10,344 nt of DNA from an uncultured Collinsella sp. (GTDB lineage: Bacteria > Actinomycetota > Coriobacteriia > Coriobacteriales > Coriobacteriaceae). Position 1 is the stretch's first letter. The number at the start of each line of letters is the position of its first letter. This document shows, one piece after another, positions 1-6,468 of this stretch. Both the position numbers and the translations under genes were made by a program. Below the pieces are notes generated by a model that was given only the letters and a program-made list of their open reading frames with translations, was not told where the DNA came from and did no database searches. Location of the stretch: the NCBI GenBank assembly GCA_902494945.1, contig CABUVF010000069.1, positions 1 through 10,344 on the forward strand, in the 5' to 3' direction.

Positions 1-36
1 GAGTGGCTGCTCAACTTCGCAATCGCCGGCATCTAA
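1..36 (+). CDS. C-terminal end of an unidentified upstream protein (partial)
   Basis: Frame 1 reads EWLLNFAIAGI followed by TAA at 34-36. Nearly every third codon position is G or C, as in the real genes downstream, which supports this as a true coding end rather than chance. The visible 11 residues are mostly hydrophobic and could finish a membrane protein. In related bacteria a site-2 protease or a tRNA synthetase gene can lie upstream of scpA, but nothing in these residues decides that. The function cannot be assigned from what is visible. Confidence 0.55.
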   Translation, partial: EWLLNFAIAGI

Positions 37-120
37 GGTAAACTTACAGGTCGACCGTGCAAAACGGTCGCAACATGCACCCAAACCGCGCCGCGAAGGC
101 GCCGTCAAAGGAGGTCGAAG
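37..120 (+). other. Leader / intergenic region before scpA with two small hairpins
   Basis: This 84-nt gap is the longest in the window. It holds an inverted repeat with a 7-bp stem (52-58 CGACCGT pairing with 64-70 ACGGTCG, 5-nt loop). A second has a 5-bp stem (88-92 GCGCC with 98-102 GGCGC, 5-nt loop). Neither is followed by a T tract, so a classical intrinsic terminator is not supported. They could be a weak terminator for the upstream gene, a 5' leader structure, or chance in GC-rich DNA. I could not identify convincing -35/-10 promoter boxes. Confidence 0.3.
107..115 (+). promoter_or_regulatory. Strong ribosome binding site of scpA
   Basis: AAAGGAGGT is an essentially perfect complement to the 3' end of 16S rRNA. 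It lies 5 nt before the ATG at 121 and fixes the scpA start. Its strength contrasts with the weak site in front of the DUF512 gene later in the run. Confidence 0.8.
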
Positions 121-930
121 ATGTCGTATCGCGTGTCGACGCAGGTCTACAGCGGACCGTTCGACCTGCTGCTGCAGCTGGTAACCCGCCAAAAAGTTGA
201 TATCGGAGCCATCTCGATCAGCGAGGTGGCCGAGCAATACCTGGCCGAGGCCGAGCGCATCGAGGCGCTGGACCTGGACGTGGCGAGCGACTTTTTGCTG
301 GTCGCGGCAACCCTTTTGGACATCAAGGCCGCCTCGCTGGTGCCCCAGGAGGCCCCGCGCAAGACAGACGACGATGACGAGGATGACGATGAGCTCGAGG
401 AGCTCAGTGCGCTCGACGGCGACGCCCTGCGCGAGGTCCTGATCCAGCGTCTGATCGCCTACAAGCAGTTTAAGGGCGCGGCGGCGGCCCTTGGCGCGCG
501 CATGCAGGCCGAGAGCCGCATGCATACGCGCGTGGCCGGCCCCGACCCCGAGTTCCTAGGCCTTATGCCCGACTATCTGGCCGGCATTACCCTGCGCGGC
601 CTCGCCGTCATCTGCGCCGACCTGGATGGCAAACGCCAGACCTTCCTGCTGGAGGCCGAGCACGTGGCACCGCATCGCGTGCCGCTCGACCTGACGGTGG
701 CCTCGGTCGACCGCTTTACCATGGCGCACCAAACCTGCACCTTCCGCGAGCTGTTGGACGGCGACGCCACCACCGAGCAGCTCGTCGTCACCTTCCTGGC
801 CATGCTCGAGCTCGCCAAGCGCGGCTCGCTCACGCTGAGTCAGGACGAGATCTTCGGAACCATTCAAATCAACCGCGTCGAGGGCGCCGAGGCATACGTG
901 CCTGGCGAGGGCCCCGAGCTCACCGAATAG
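121..930 (+). CDS. scpA: Segregation and condensation protein A (kleisin)
   Basis: ScpA is the kleisin subunit that bridges the heads of the SMC dimer and binds ScpB, forming the condensin-like complex that organises and segregates the chromosome. The 269-residue protein opens with the family signature YSGPFDLLLQLV (10-21) and a helical N-terminal domain (to about 76) including LLVAATLLDIKAASLVP (59-75), which in the family contacts the SMC neck. A strongly acidic linker follows (about 81-95, nine Asp and several Glu). The C-terminal winged helix (about 225-262, ending near DEIFGTIQINRV) would bind the SMC head cap. Length is normal for ScpA. The ATG at 121 has an excellent ribosome binding site. 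scpB begins 12 nt after the stop, the usual pairing. No smc gene is in the window. Confidence 0.95.
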   Translation: MSYRVSTQVYSGPFDLLLQLVTRQKVDIGAISISEVAEQYLAEAERIEALDLDVASDFLLVAATLLDIKAASLVPQEAPRKTDDDDEDDDELEELSALDGDALREVLIQRLIAYKQFKGAAAALGARMQAESRMHTRVAGPDPEFLGLMPDYLAGITLRGLAVICADLDGKRQTFLLEAEHVAPHRVPLDLTVASVDRFTMAHQTCTFRELLDGDATTEQLVVTFLAMLELAKRGSLTLSQDEIFGTIQINRVEGAEAYVPGEGPELTE

Positions 931-942
931 GAGCGACCAACC

Positions 943-1662
943 ATGTCAACCCTTTCCACGCTGGAGGCAAACAGCCTCAAAGGCGCCCTCGAGGCGCTGC
1001 TTCTGGTGTCGAGCGACCCCGTGAGCGCACCCGCGCTGGCAGGTGCGCTGGATATCGCTCCGGGCGAGTGCGCATCGCTGCTCGCCGAGCTCAAGGTTGA
1101 GTACGAGGAGGCCAACCGTGGCTTTCAGCTGCGCGAGGTCGCCGGTGGCTGGCGCCTGTTTACGCACCCCGCCTACCACGACGTGGTCGAAGCCTATGTG
1201 CTGAGCTGGGACACGCAAAAGCTGTCGCAGGCGGCGCTCGAGACCCTGGCCGTCATCGCCTATCACCAGCCCGTCACGCGTGAAGTCGTCAAGGGCATCC
1301 GCGGCGTCAACTCCGACGGCGTCATCGCGTCGCTCGTGGATAAGGGCCTGGTGCGCGAGCTCGGCCGCGACCCCGAGCGCGGTCAAGCCATCATCTACGG
1401 CACGACCAACGCTTTCTTGGAAAAGTTCGGCCTGCGCTCCACCCGCGACCTGCCCGATCTGGAACAGTTTGCCCCCGACGAGCAGTCGCGCCAGTTTATC
1501 CGCGAGCGCCTGAGCGGCCGCAGCATTCAGTCCACGCTCGAGGAGCAGGCCGATGACCTGGACGAAGAGCGCGAGCTGATCGATACCGATGTTGAGGACG
1601 CCAATGACGAGGAACTAATGCCCACCGGTGACACCTCGGAGGATATGCATGACGAGGACTAA
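943..1662 (+). CDS. scpB: Segregation and condensation protein B
   Basis: ScpB dimerises and binds the central part of ScpA, completing the SMC-ScpAB complex. The 239-residue protein has two winged-helix domains (about 10-85 and 90-165). The second contains the strongest family signature: LSQAALETLAVIAYHQPVTR (94-113), then KGIRGVNSDGVIASLVDKGL (117-136), then YGTTNAFLEKFGL (152-164) and DLPDL (169-173). The last 40 or so residues are a strongly acidic, probably disordered tail. TAGGAG at 928-933, overlapping the scpA stop codon, serves the ATG at 943, so translation of the two subunits is probably coupled. The end of the gene overlaps the start of rluB by 14 nt, the same scpA-scpB-rluB order as in many Gram-positive bacteria. 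Confidence 0.95.
   Translation: MSTLSTLEANSLKGALEALLLVSSDPVSAPALAGALDIAPGECASLLAELKVEYEEANRGFQLREVAGGWRLFTHPAYHDVVEAYVLSWDTQKLSQAALETLAVIAYHQPVTREVVKGIRGVNSDGVIASLVDKGLVRELGRDPERGQAIIYGTTNAFLEKFGLRSTRDLPDLEQFAPDEQSRQFIRERLSGRSIQSTLEEQADDLDEERELIDTDVEDANDEELMPTGDTSEDMHDED
1638..1642 (+). promoter_or_regulatory. Ribosome binding site of rluB inside scpB
   Basis: GGAGG lies 6 nt before the ATG at 1649 and within the last codons of scpB. It decides the rluB start: the in-frame GTG at 1628 lies upstream of this site and has no comparable motif. Confidence 0.7.
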
Positions 1663-2626
1663 CGATGCAGGGGAGACGCGCACCGCAAGTGCCGCGGGCG
1701 TCACAACGCCCGCAACCGACGCCGAGACCGTCTACCCGCACACCATGCGCCTGCAGCGCTTTTTGGCGCGCGCGGGCGTGGCGAGCCGCCGCGGCTCGGA
1801 GGACCTGATGACTGCCGGCCGCGTAACCGTCAACGGCCAGGTCGCAACCGAACTAGGCACCAAGGTCGATGTCGACCGCGACCACATCGAGGTCGACGGT
1901 ATGCCCGTCAAGCTCAACCAGGGTGCCGTGTACCTGATGCTCTACAAGCCGACCGGCTACCTCACCACCATGAGCGATCCACAGGAACGCCCTTGCGTGG
2001 CCGACCTGGTCCCGCGCGACCGCTTTCCGGGGCTCTTTCCGGTGGGTCGTTTGGACCGCGACACCACGGGCCTTCTGCTCTTTACCACCGACGGTGACCT
2101 GTCGCAGGACCTGCTGCATCCCAGCAAGCACGTCTACAAGACCTACCAGGCGCTGGTGGACGGCAACCTGACCGATCGCGACCTCACGCCGCTGCGCCGC
2201 GGCATCGAGCTCGACGATGGCCTATGCCAACCGGCGATCTGCCGCGTCATTAACGCGCGCGAGGCCGAGGCCGTAGCCCCGCAAGGCATCAAGCCCGGCA
2301 CCACCGCCGTGGAGGTCATCATCCGCGAGGGCCGCAAGAACCAGGTCAAGCGCATGCTGAGCAAGATTCACCATCCGGTGATCCGCCTGCATCGCTGCAA
2401 CTTTGCCGGCCTGGAGCTCAAAGACGTGGCTAAGGGCTCGTGGCGCGAGCTCACCGACCGCGAGGTGCAGATTCTCAAGGCCGGCGGCATCCCGCCCAAG
2501 CAGGCCAGCTCCAAGCAGGGCGACCCCAACGCGACAGCGGTCAACCCCGCGACCCGCACGCGTCACCACGGCAGCCACGGCTCCGCGCCCAAGCGCAACA
2601 CCTACCGCGAGCGCTACACGGGCTAG
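1649..2626 (+). CDS. rluB: 23S rRNA pseudouridine synthase, RluB/RsuA family
   Basis: Enzymes of this family isomerise a specific uridine in rRNA to pseudouridine; the RluB branch acts on helix 89-90 of 23S rRNA near the peptidyl transferase centre. The 325-residue protein has an N-terminal extension of about 32 residues and an S4 RNA-binding domain (about 33-80, MRLQRFLARAGVASRR). The catalytic domain carries the motif GRLDRDTTGLLL, with catalytic aspartate at about residue 136, followed by KTYQALVDG. The late motif GRKNQVKRML matches the family. The basic tail (PPKQASSKQG onward) is low-complexity and may help RNA binding. ATG 1649 is chosen over GTG 1628 on the ribosome binding site; a shorter start at 1745, just before the S4 domain, is less likely. 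Exact target specificity (RluB versus RsuA/RluF) is inferred from the scpAB neighbourhood. Confidence 0.9.
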   Translation: MTRTNDAGETRTASAAGVTTPATDAETVYPHTMRLQRFLARAGVASRRGSEDLMTAGRVTVNGQVATELGTKVDVDRDHIEVDGMPVKLNQGAVYLMLYKPTGYLTTMSDPQERPCVADLVPRDRFPGLFPVGRLDRDTTGLLLFTTDGDLSQDLLHPSKHVYKTYQALVDGNLTDRDLTPLRRGIELDDGLCQPAICRVINAREAEAVAPQGIKPGTTAVEVIIREGRKNQVKRMLSKIHHPVIRLHRCNFAGLELKDVAKGSWRELTDREVQILKAGGIPPKQASSKQGDPNATAVNPATRTRHHGSHGSAPKRNTYRERYTG

Positions 2627-2692
2627 TCAGTCCGCCACGCCCCAGCGCCTGCGTCCCATACCAGTACGTCAACCACCGAAAGGAAGCATTGT
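2627..2692 (+). other. Intergenic gap between rluB and cmk
   Basis: This 66-nt gap is the second longest in the window. It ends in the cmk ribosome binding site (AAAGGA at 2679-2684, 8 nt before the ATG). I see no strong hairpin with a T tract and no clear promoter boxes. Read-through from rluB is therefore plausible, although an internal promoter cannot be excluded. Confidence 0.4.
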
Positions 2693-3379
2693 ATGATCGT
2701 CGCCATCGACGGCCCCGCCGGTTCCGGCAAGTCCACCATCGCCAAGGAGATTGCCCGCCAGCTGGGCTTTAACAAGCTCGACACGGGCGCCATGTATCGC
2801 GCCGTAACTTTCGCTGCGCTCGACCGCGGCATCGACCTGGATAACGAGGCAGCCATTGACGCCCTCGCCGAGCAAATCGAGATTCGCTTTACCAACGGCA
2901 CCGGCGAGGACACGCGCCTGACCATCGACGGCCAGGACGCATCGGCCGCCATCCGCACCCCGCAGGTGGACGCCAACGTCTCCAAGGTCTCGGCCTACCC
3001 GGGCGTGCGCGCGGCCATGCTCATCCACCAGCGCCGCGCCGCCGAGGACCGCGATATCGTGGCCGAGGGTCGCGACATCGGCACCGTCGTGTTCCCCAAC
3101 GCACAGGTCAAGGTGTTCCTGACCGCCGACCCGCGCGAGCGCGCCCGTCGCCGCGTGCTGCAGCGCCACCAAAACGACGCCCAGCCGCTCACCACCGAGC
3201 AGCTCGAGGCCGAGGTCGATGAGACCCTCGACGCCCTCAAGCAGCGCGACAAGCTCGACAGCAGCCGCGAGGTCGCGCCGCTCGTGCCCGCCGAGGACGC
3301 GGTGCACGTCGACTCCACCGCCCACACCATCGACGAGGTCGTCCGCATTATCGAGGACCTCATCAACCAAAGGAGGTAG
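2693..3379 (+). CDS. cmk: Cytidylate kinase (CMP kinase)
   Basis: CMP kinase phosphorylates CMP and dCMP with ATP, recycling the CMP released by phospholipid synthesis and RNA turnover. The 228-residue protein begins with a P-loop at once, IDGPAGSGKST (5-15, Lys13 binding the ATP phosphates). The family motif KLDTGAMYRAVT (25-36) of the CMP-binding region follows, then the core motif VAEGRDIGTVVFP (about 123-135), FLTADPRERARRR of the lid region, and the C-terminal SREVAPL and HVDSTAHTIDEV. All expected elements are present and the length is normal. The stop codon overlaps the ribosome binding site of plsC, which starts 3 nt later. In some bacteria Cmk is fused to neighbouring plsC or rpsA domains; here it is a separate protein. 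Confidence 0.96.
   Translation: MIVAIDGPAGSGKSTIAKEIARQLGFNKLDTGAMYRAVTFAALDRGIDLDNEAAIDALAEQIEIRFTNGTGEDTRLTIDGQDASAAIRTPQVDANVSKVSAYPGVRAAMLIHQRRAAEDRDIVAEGRDIGTVVFPNAQVKVFLTADPRERARRRVLQRHQNDAQPLTTEQLEAEVDETLDALKQRDKLDSSREVAPLVPAEDAVHVDSTAHTIDEVVRIIEDLINQRR
3369..3377 (+). promoter_or_regulatory. Ribosome binding site of plsC overlapping the cmk stop
   Basis: AAAGGAGGT runs into the cmk TAG stop (3377-3379) and lies 5 nt before the plsC ATG at 3383. Ribosomes finishing cmk uncover or occupy this site, so the two proteins are probably translationally coupled. Confidence 0.7.
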
Positions 3380-3382
3380 CCC

Positions 3383-4111
3383 ATGCGCCTGTTTAAGCAG
3401 ACGCCCGAGGATTACTACAACGCCCCCTACGACGAGTTCCCGGCGCTCATCCGCGGCACCGTCGCCGTGGTCATGGGCATCCTGTGGGTCTTCTCCAAGC
3501 TCATGTGGCGCTGGAAGGTCGAGGACAGCGACCTGCTGTTTGAGCGCCAGGAAGGCCGCGGCAGCGTGGTCATCTGCAACCACACCTCGATGGCCGAGCT
3601 CCTGGCTGTAGAGACGGCACTGTTCTTTGGCGGCCGCCGCATTCGCCCCATCTTTAAATCCGAGTTTGCCAAGAGCAAGATCGTGCGCTGGGCCTTTAGC
3701 CGTGTGGGCGGCATTCCCGTCGAGCGCGGCACCGCCGACATGAAGTGCCTGCGCGCCGCCCAGCATGCGCTGCAGCGCGGCGAGGACGTCTTGATCTTCC
3801 CCGAGGGCACGCGCATCCGCTCGCGCGAGATCAAGCCCGAGGTCCACGGCGGTTTTGCGCTTATCGCCCAGATGGGCAAGGCGCCCGTCAACCCGCTCGC
3901 CATCTGCGGCTGGTCCGATATTACGCCTGCGGGCAAAAAGATCATGCGCCCCAAAAAGTGCTGGATCCGTGCCGGAAAGGCCATCTCGCTATCCGATGCA
4001 CCGGCCGAGCTCAACCGCAAGGAGCGTCTGGCATGGTTTGAGTCCGAGGCCATGAGTCGTGTCTACGCCATGCGCGATGACCTGTGCGCCGAGCACCCGG
4101 GTAGGTTCTAG
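3383..4111 (+). CDS. plsC: 1-acyl-sn-glycerol-3-phosphate acyltransferase (PlsC family), HX4E variant
   Basis: PlsC proteins transfer a second acyl chain to lysophosphatidic acid, making phosphatidic acid at the inner face of the membrane. The 242-residue protein has a hydrophobic N-terminal membrane segment (about 21-42). Block I is NHTSMAE (66-72). Block II is GGIPVERG (109-116), which positions the phosphate of the substrate. Block III is FPEGTR (139-144). Block IV is around residues 170-180 (APVNPLAI). Oddly, the catalytic HX4D motif reads H67-X4-E72, with Glu (GAG at 3596-3598) where Asp normally completes the His-Asp pair. The rest of the fold looks intact. The pairing with cmk and ispH is a known neighbourhood. 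The molecule could be a PlsC with Glu as the relay acid, or a family member with a different acceptor. Confidence 0.88.
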   Translation: MRLFKQTPEDYYNAPYDEFPALIRGTVAVVMGILWVFSKLMWRWKVEDSDLLFERQEGRGSVVICNHTSMAELLAVETALFFGGRRIRPIFKSEFAKSKIVRWAFSRVGGIPVERGTADMKCLRAAQHALQRGEDVLIFPEGTRIRSREIKPEVHGGFALIAQMGKAPVNPLAICGWSDITPAGKKIMRPKKCWIRAGKAISLSDAPAELNRKERLAWFESEAMSRVYAMRDDLCAEHPGRF

Positions 4112-4119
4112 CCATGGGC

Positions 4120-4126
4120 GAGGAAG
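4120..4126 (+). promoter_or_regulatory. Ribosome binding site favouring the ATG at 4129 for ispH
   Basis: GAGGAAG precedes the ATG at 4129, with the GAGG core ending 5 nt before it. The in-frame ATG at 4114, only 2 nt after the plsC stop, has just a weak TAGG upstream (4102-4105). The first conserved IspH residues start near nucleotide 4174, so either start is compatible with the fold. Confidence 0.5.
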
Positions 4127-4128
4127 TC

Positions 4129-5013
4129 ATGAACACTGCCGAGGCCATGACCGGCAAGGCAGACGCCCCCACCATCGAAATCGCTGCTCACGCCGGCACC
4201 TGCTACGGCGTGCAGCGTGCGCTCGATATGGCATTGGCGGCCGCCCCGCAAGCGGGGGAGAACGCTCAGGTCCACACCCTGGGCCCGCTCATCCATAATC
4301 CCATCGTGGTGCGCGAGCTTGCCGAGGCGGGCGTTGGTCTAGCCGACACCTTGGACGACGCCGCATCGGGCACCGTGATCATCCGCGCGCACGGCGTGGT
4401 GCCGCAGGTGGTCGAGGCCGCTCGCGAGCGCGGTCTCGACGTGGTCGATGCCACCTGCCCCTACGTCAAGAAGGTCCACGTGGCGGCGGAGCGCCTGGTA
4501 CGCGAGGGCTACCGCGTGATCGTCGTGGGCGAGCCGGGACACCCCGAGGTTGAGGGCATCCTGGGCCATGCCGGCGATGACGCTCAAGTCGTGAGCTGCG
4601 CCGCCGATGCGGACGTGCTGCCGCTCAAGGGCAAGGTAGGCCTCGTCGTGCAGACTACCCAGACCGCGCAGAACCTGGCCGAGGTTGTGGCCTCCATCAC
4701 CCCGCGCGTGCAGGAGCTGCGTGTGATCAACACGATCTGTGCCGCCACAAGCGAGCGCCAGCAGGCGGCGGCATCCCTCGCCAACCGCTGCGACTGCATG
4801 GTCATCGTGGGCGGCAAGAACTCGGGCAACACCCGCCGCCTGGCGCAGATTTGCGCAGACGCCTGCGAGCGTACGCATCACATCGAGGAAGCTTCCGAGC
4901 TCCAGGCCGCGTGGTTTGCCGACGCTCACCACATCGGCATCACCGCCGGAGCCTCCACCCCGCAAGAACACATCGAACGCGCCGTCACGCGCATCAAGGA
5001 GCTTTGCCACTAA
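4129..5013 (+). CDS. ispH: 4-hydroxy-3-methylbut-2-enyl diphosphate reductase
   Basis: IspH is the last enzyme of the MEP pathway. It reductively dehydroxylates HMBPP to IPP and DMAPP with a [4Fe-4S] cluster. From ATG 4129 (294 residues) the three cluster cysteines are visible: C25 in AGTCYGV, C110 in DATCPYV and C204 in NTICAAT. The diphosphate- and proton-handling residues are H56 (LIHNP), H88 (RAHGV), H138 and E140 (GHPEVEG), the QTTQT motif, S233 and N235 (KNSGN) and S276 (AGAST). Everything needed for activity is present. The first cysteine sits in HAGTCYG, where many IspH proteins have GFC. An in-frame ATG at 4114 would add five residues. The DUF512 gene follows after 2 nt. The iron-sulfur need fits the cysteine desulfurase further down. 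Confidence 0.95.
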   Translation: MNTAEAMTGKADAPTIEIAAHAGTCYGVQRALDMALAAAPQAGENAQVHTLGPLIHNPIVVRELAEAGVGLADTLDDAASGTVIIRAHGVVPQVVEAARERGLDVVDATCPYVKKVHVAAERLVREGYRVIVVGEPGHPEVEGILGHAGDDAQVVSCAADADVLPLKGKVGLVVQTTQTAQNLAEVVASITPRVQELRVINTICAATSERQQAAASLANRCDCMVIVGGKNSGNTRRLAQICADACERTHHIEEASELQAAWFADAHHIGITAGASTPQEHIERAVTRIKELCH

Positions 5014-5015
5014 TC

Positions 5016-6458
5016 ATGGACCAGACCGTACCCGCATACGCCGCCGAGGTGGCCGACTACGGGCGCAGCCGCGACCCCGAGCCGGGTGAGGGCGCGCTCG
5101 TCAAGAACGTGCGTCCCGAATCGCCCGCGTGGGATGTGGGTATCGAGCCGGGCATGCGCGTGCTCACGGTCAACGGTGAGCAGCTTACCGACATGATTGT
5201 GTGGCTCTGGGAGGCCGACGATGATACCGTCGAGCTCGAGGTTTTCGACCCGCGCGACGGCACCGTCACCCCCGTCGAGCTCGACCGCTTTCCCGGCGAG
5301 GATTGGGGTTTGGAGTTCGATGGCCCCATCTTCGACGGCATGCGTACCTGCGTCAACGCCTGCGTGTTCTGCTTTATGACCATGCTCCCCAAGGGCGGCC
5401 GCTCCACGCTCTATATTCGCGACGACGACTATCGCCTAAGCTTTTTGCAAGGCAACTTTGTCACGCTTACGAACCTCACCGACGAGGACGTGCAAAACGT
5501 CATCCAGCGCAACATGAGTCCCATGAACGTGTCGGTCCACGCTGTGAGCCCCGACGTCCGCCGTCGTATGATGGGCCGTAACGCTCAGCGAGGCATGGAC
5601 GTACTCGAGACCATCATGGCCGCCGGCATCGAGATTCACGCGCAGATTGTGCTGTGCCCCGGCATGAACGACGGCGAGGAGCTGGAAAAGACCCTGCGCT
5701 TTTGCGAGGAGCACGAGCAAATCACAAGCCTGGGCATCGTGCCGCTCGGCTTTACCAAGCATCAGAACCGTTTTAGCTGGTCCTACAGCGACAAGCCCGA
5801 GCTGGCGCGCGAGACCATTGCCATGATCCGTCCCTACCAGGACCGTGCCTTCGAGCGCTTTGGCCGCCACACCTTCCAGATGAGCGACGAGTTCTATCTG
5901 GACGCCGGCATCGATCCTCCCGAGGCGGACTTTTACGACGGTTACCCGCAGTACTACGACGGCATCGGCATGATCCGCTCGTATCTAGACGAGACCGACG
6001 ACGTGCTTGCCGCCGATACCGAGCGTCTGGCCCGCGTCCGCGAGGCCATCGCCGCCCGCAGCCAGCACCTGCTGTGCCTCTCGGGCGCCAGCGCACGCGA
6101 CACGGTGGCCCGCTTTGTGGAGTCGCCCCAGGGACTCGCCGGCACTGTCACGGCCATCAAGAACCGCTACTTTGGCGGCAACGTGGACGTGACCGGCCTC
6201 ATCGTCGCGTGTGACATCTTGGAGCAGCTGCCCCAAGATCTGTCGGGGGTTATGCTCTTTGTGCCTAAGCTCATGTTCAACGCTGACGGCATGACGCTTG
6301 ACGAGTATCATCGTGACGATTTACTCGCAAGCCTTACCAGTCGCGGCGCCGAGGTTCATGTGGTGTCGACCATGCCGCATGAGCTGCTCGATACCCTGGA
6401 GCACATCCTTGGCATTGTGCCTGCCGACTCTACTAATTCCGCTGACCCTACCCATTAA
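5016..6458 (+). CDS. PDZ / radical SAM / DUF512 protein of unknown function
   Basis: The 480-residue protein joins three parts. A PDZ-like domain (about 25-78) includes VRPESPAWDVGIEPGMRVL. A radical SAM core carries the cluster motif C112-X3-C116-X2-C119 (TCVNACVFCF), followed by GNFVTLTNLTDEDV, VSVHAVSPDVRRRMM and IVLCPGMNDGEEL. A C-terminal DUF512 domain contains GIVPLGFTKHQNRF and the region around YYDGIGMIR. The family is known in Firmicutes, Actinobacteria and cyanobacteria as a putative Fe-S oxidoreductase, but I know of no established substrate. The ATG at 5016 lies 2 nt after ispH; the nearest purine-rich site, AAGGAG at 4996-5001, is 14 nt away, so translation may depend on coupling with ispH. 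der follows after 10 nt, a common neighbour of this family. The strain motif QYYDGIGM differs from the QLENGVGM I recall as typical. Confidence 0.9.
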   Translation: MDQTVPAYAAEVADYGRSRDPEPGEGALVKNVRPESPAWDVGIEPGMRVLTVNGEQLTDMIVWLWEADDDTVELEVFDPRDGTVTPVELDRFPGEDWGLEFDGPIFDGMRTCVNACVFCFMTMLPKGGRSTLYIRDDDYRLSFLQGNFVTLTNLTDEDVQNVIQRNMSPMNVSVHAVSPDVRRRMMGRNAQRGMDVLETIMAAGIEIHAQIVLCPGMNDGEELEKTLRFCEEHEQITSLGIVPLGFTKHQNRFSWSYSDKPELARETIAMIRPYQDRAFERFGRHTFQMSDEFYLDAGIDPPEADFYDGYPQYYDGIGMIRSYLDETDDVLAADTERLARVREAIAARSQHLLCLSGASARDTVARFVESPQGLAGTVTAIKNRYFGGNVDVTGLIVACDILEQLPQDLSGVMLFVPKLMFNADGMTLDEYHRDDLLASLTSRGAEVHVVSTMPHELLDTLEHILGIVPADSTNSADPTH

Positions 6459-6463
6459 AGGAG
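6457..6463 (+). promoter_or_regulatory. Ribosome binding site of der overlapping the DUF512 stop
   Basis: AAAGGAG starts within the TAA stop (6456-6458) of the DUF512 gene and ends 5 nt before the der ATG at 6469. It fixes the der start and rejects the open frame that extends upstream to 6298, which lies wholly within the DUF512 gene. Confidence 0.75.
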
Positions 6464-6468
6464 AGCAG

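Noticed and set aside
37..60. Possible sigma-70 -10 box (TAAACT, 39-44) before scpA
   Set aside because: There is no matching -35 element in the visible sequence and the AT-rich stretch is too short to rely on.
1628..1648. GTG start for rluB at 1628
   Set aside because: It has no ribosome binding site. The ATG at 1649 has GGAGG at 6 nt, and the added seven residues are not part of the S4 domain.
2669..3847. A long open frame on the minus strand, 392 codons, across cmk and plsC
   Set aside because: It lies opposite two genes with clear motifs. Long antisense frames are expected in GC-rich DNA, and its product is a low-complexity Ala/Gly/Leu/Asp-rich sequence with no recognisable domain.
4851..5015. 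Upstream extension of the DUF512 protein into ispH
   Set aside because: The added 55 residues are Arg/His-rich shadow translation of ispH. The normal N-terminus begins at the ATG 5016, right after the ispH stop.
6298..6468. Upstream extension of der to an ATG at 6298
   Set aside because: The added 57 residues overlap the DUF512 gene in another frame and precede the invariant Der N-terminus, which starts at 6469 behind a strong ribosome binding site.
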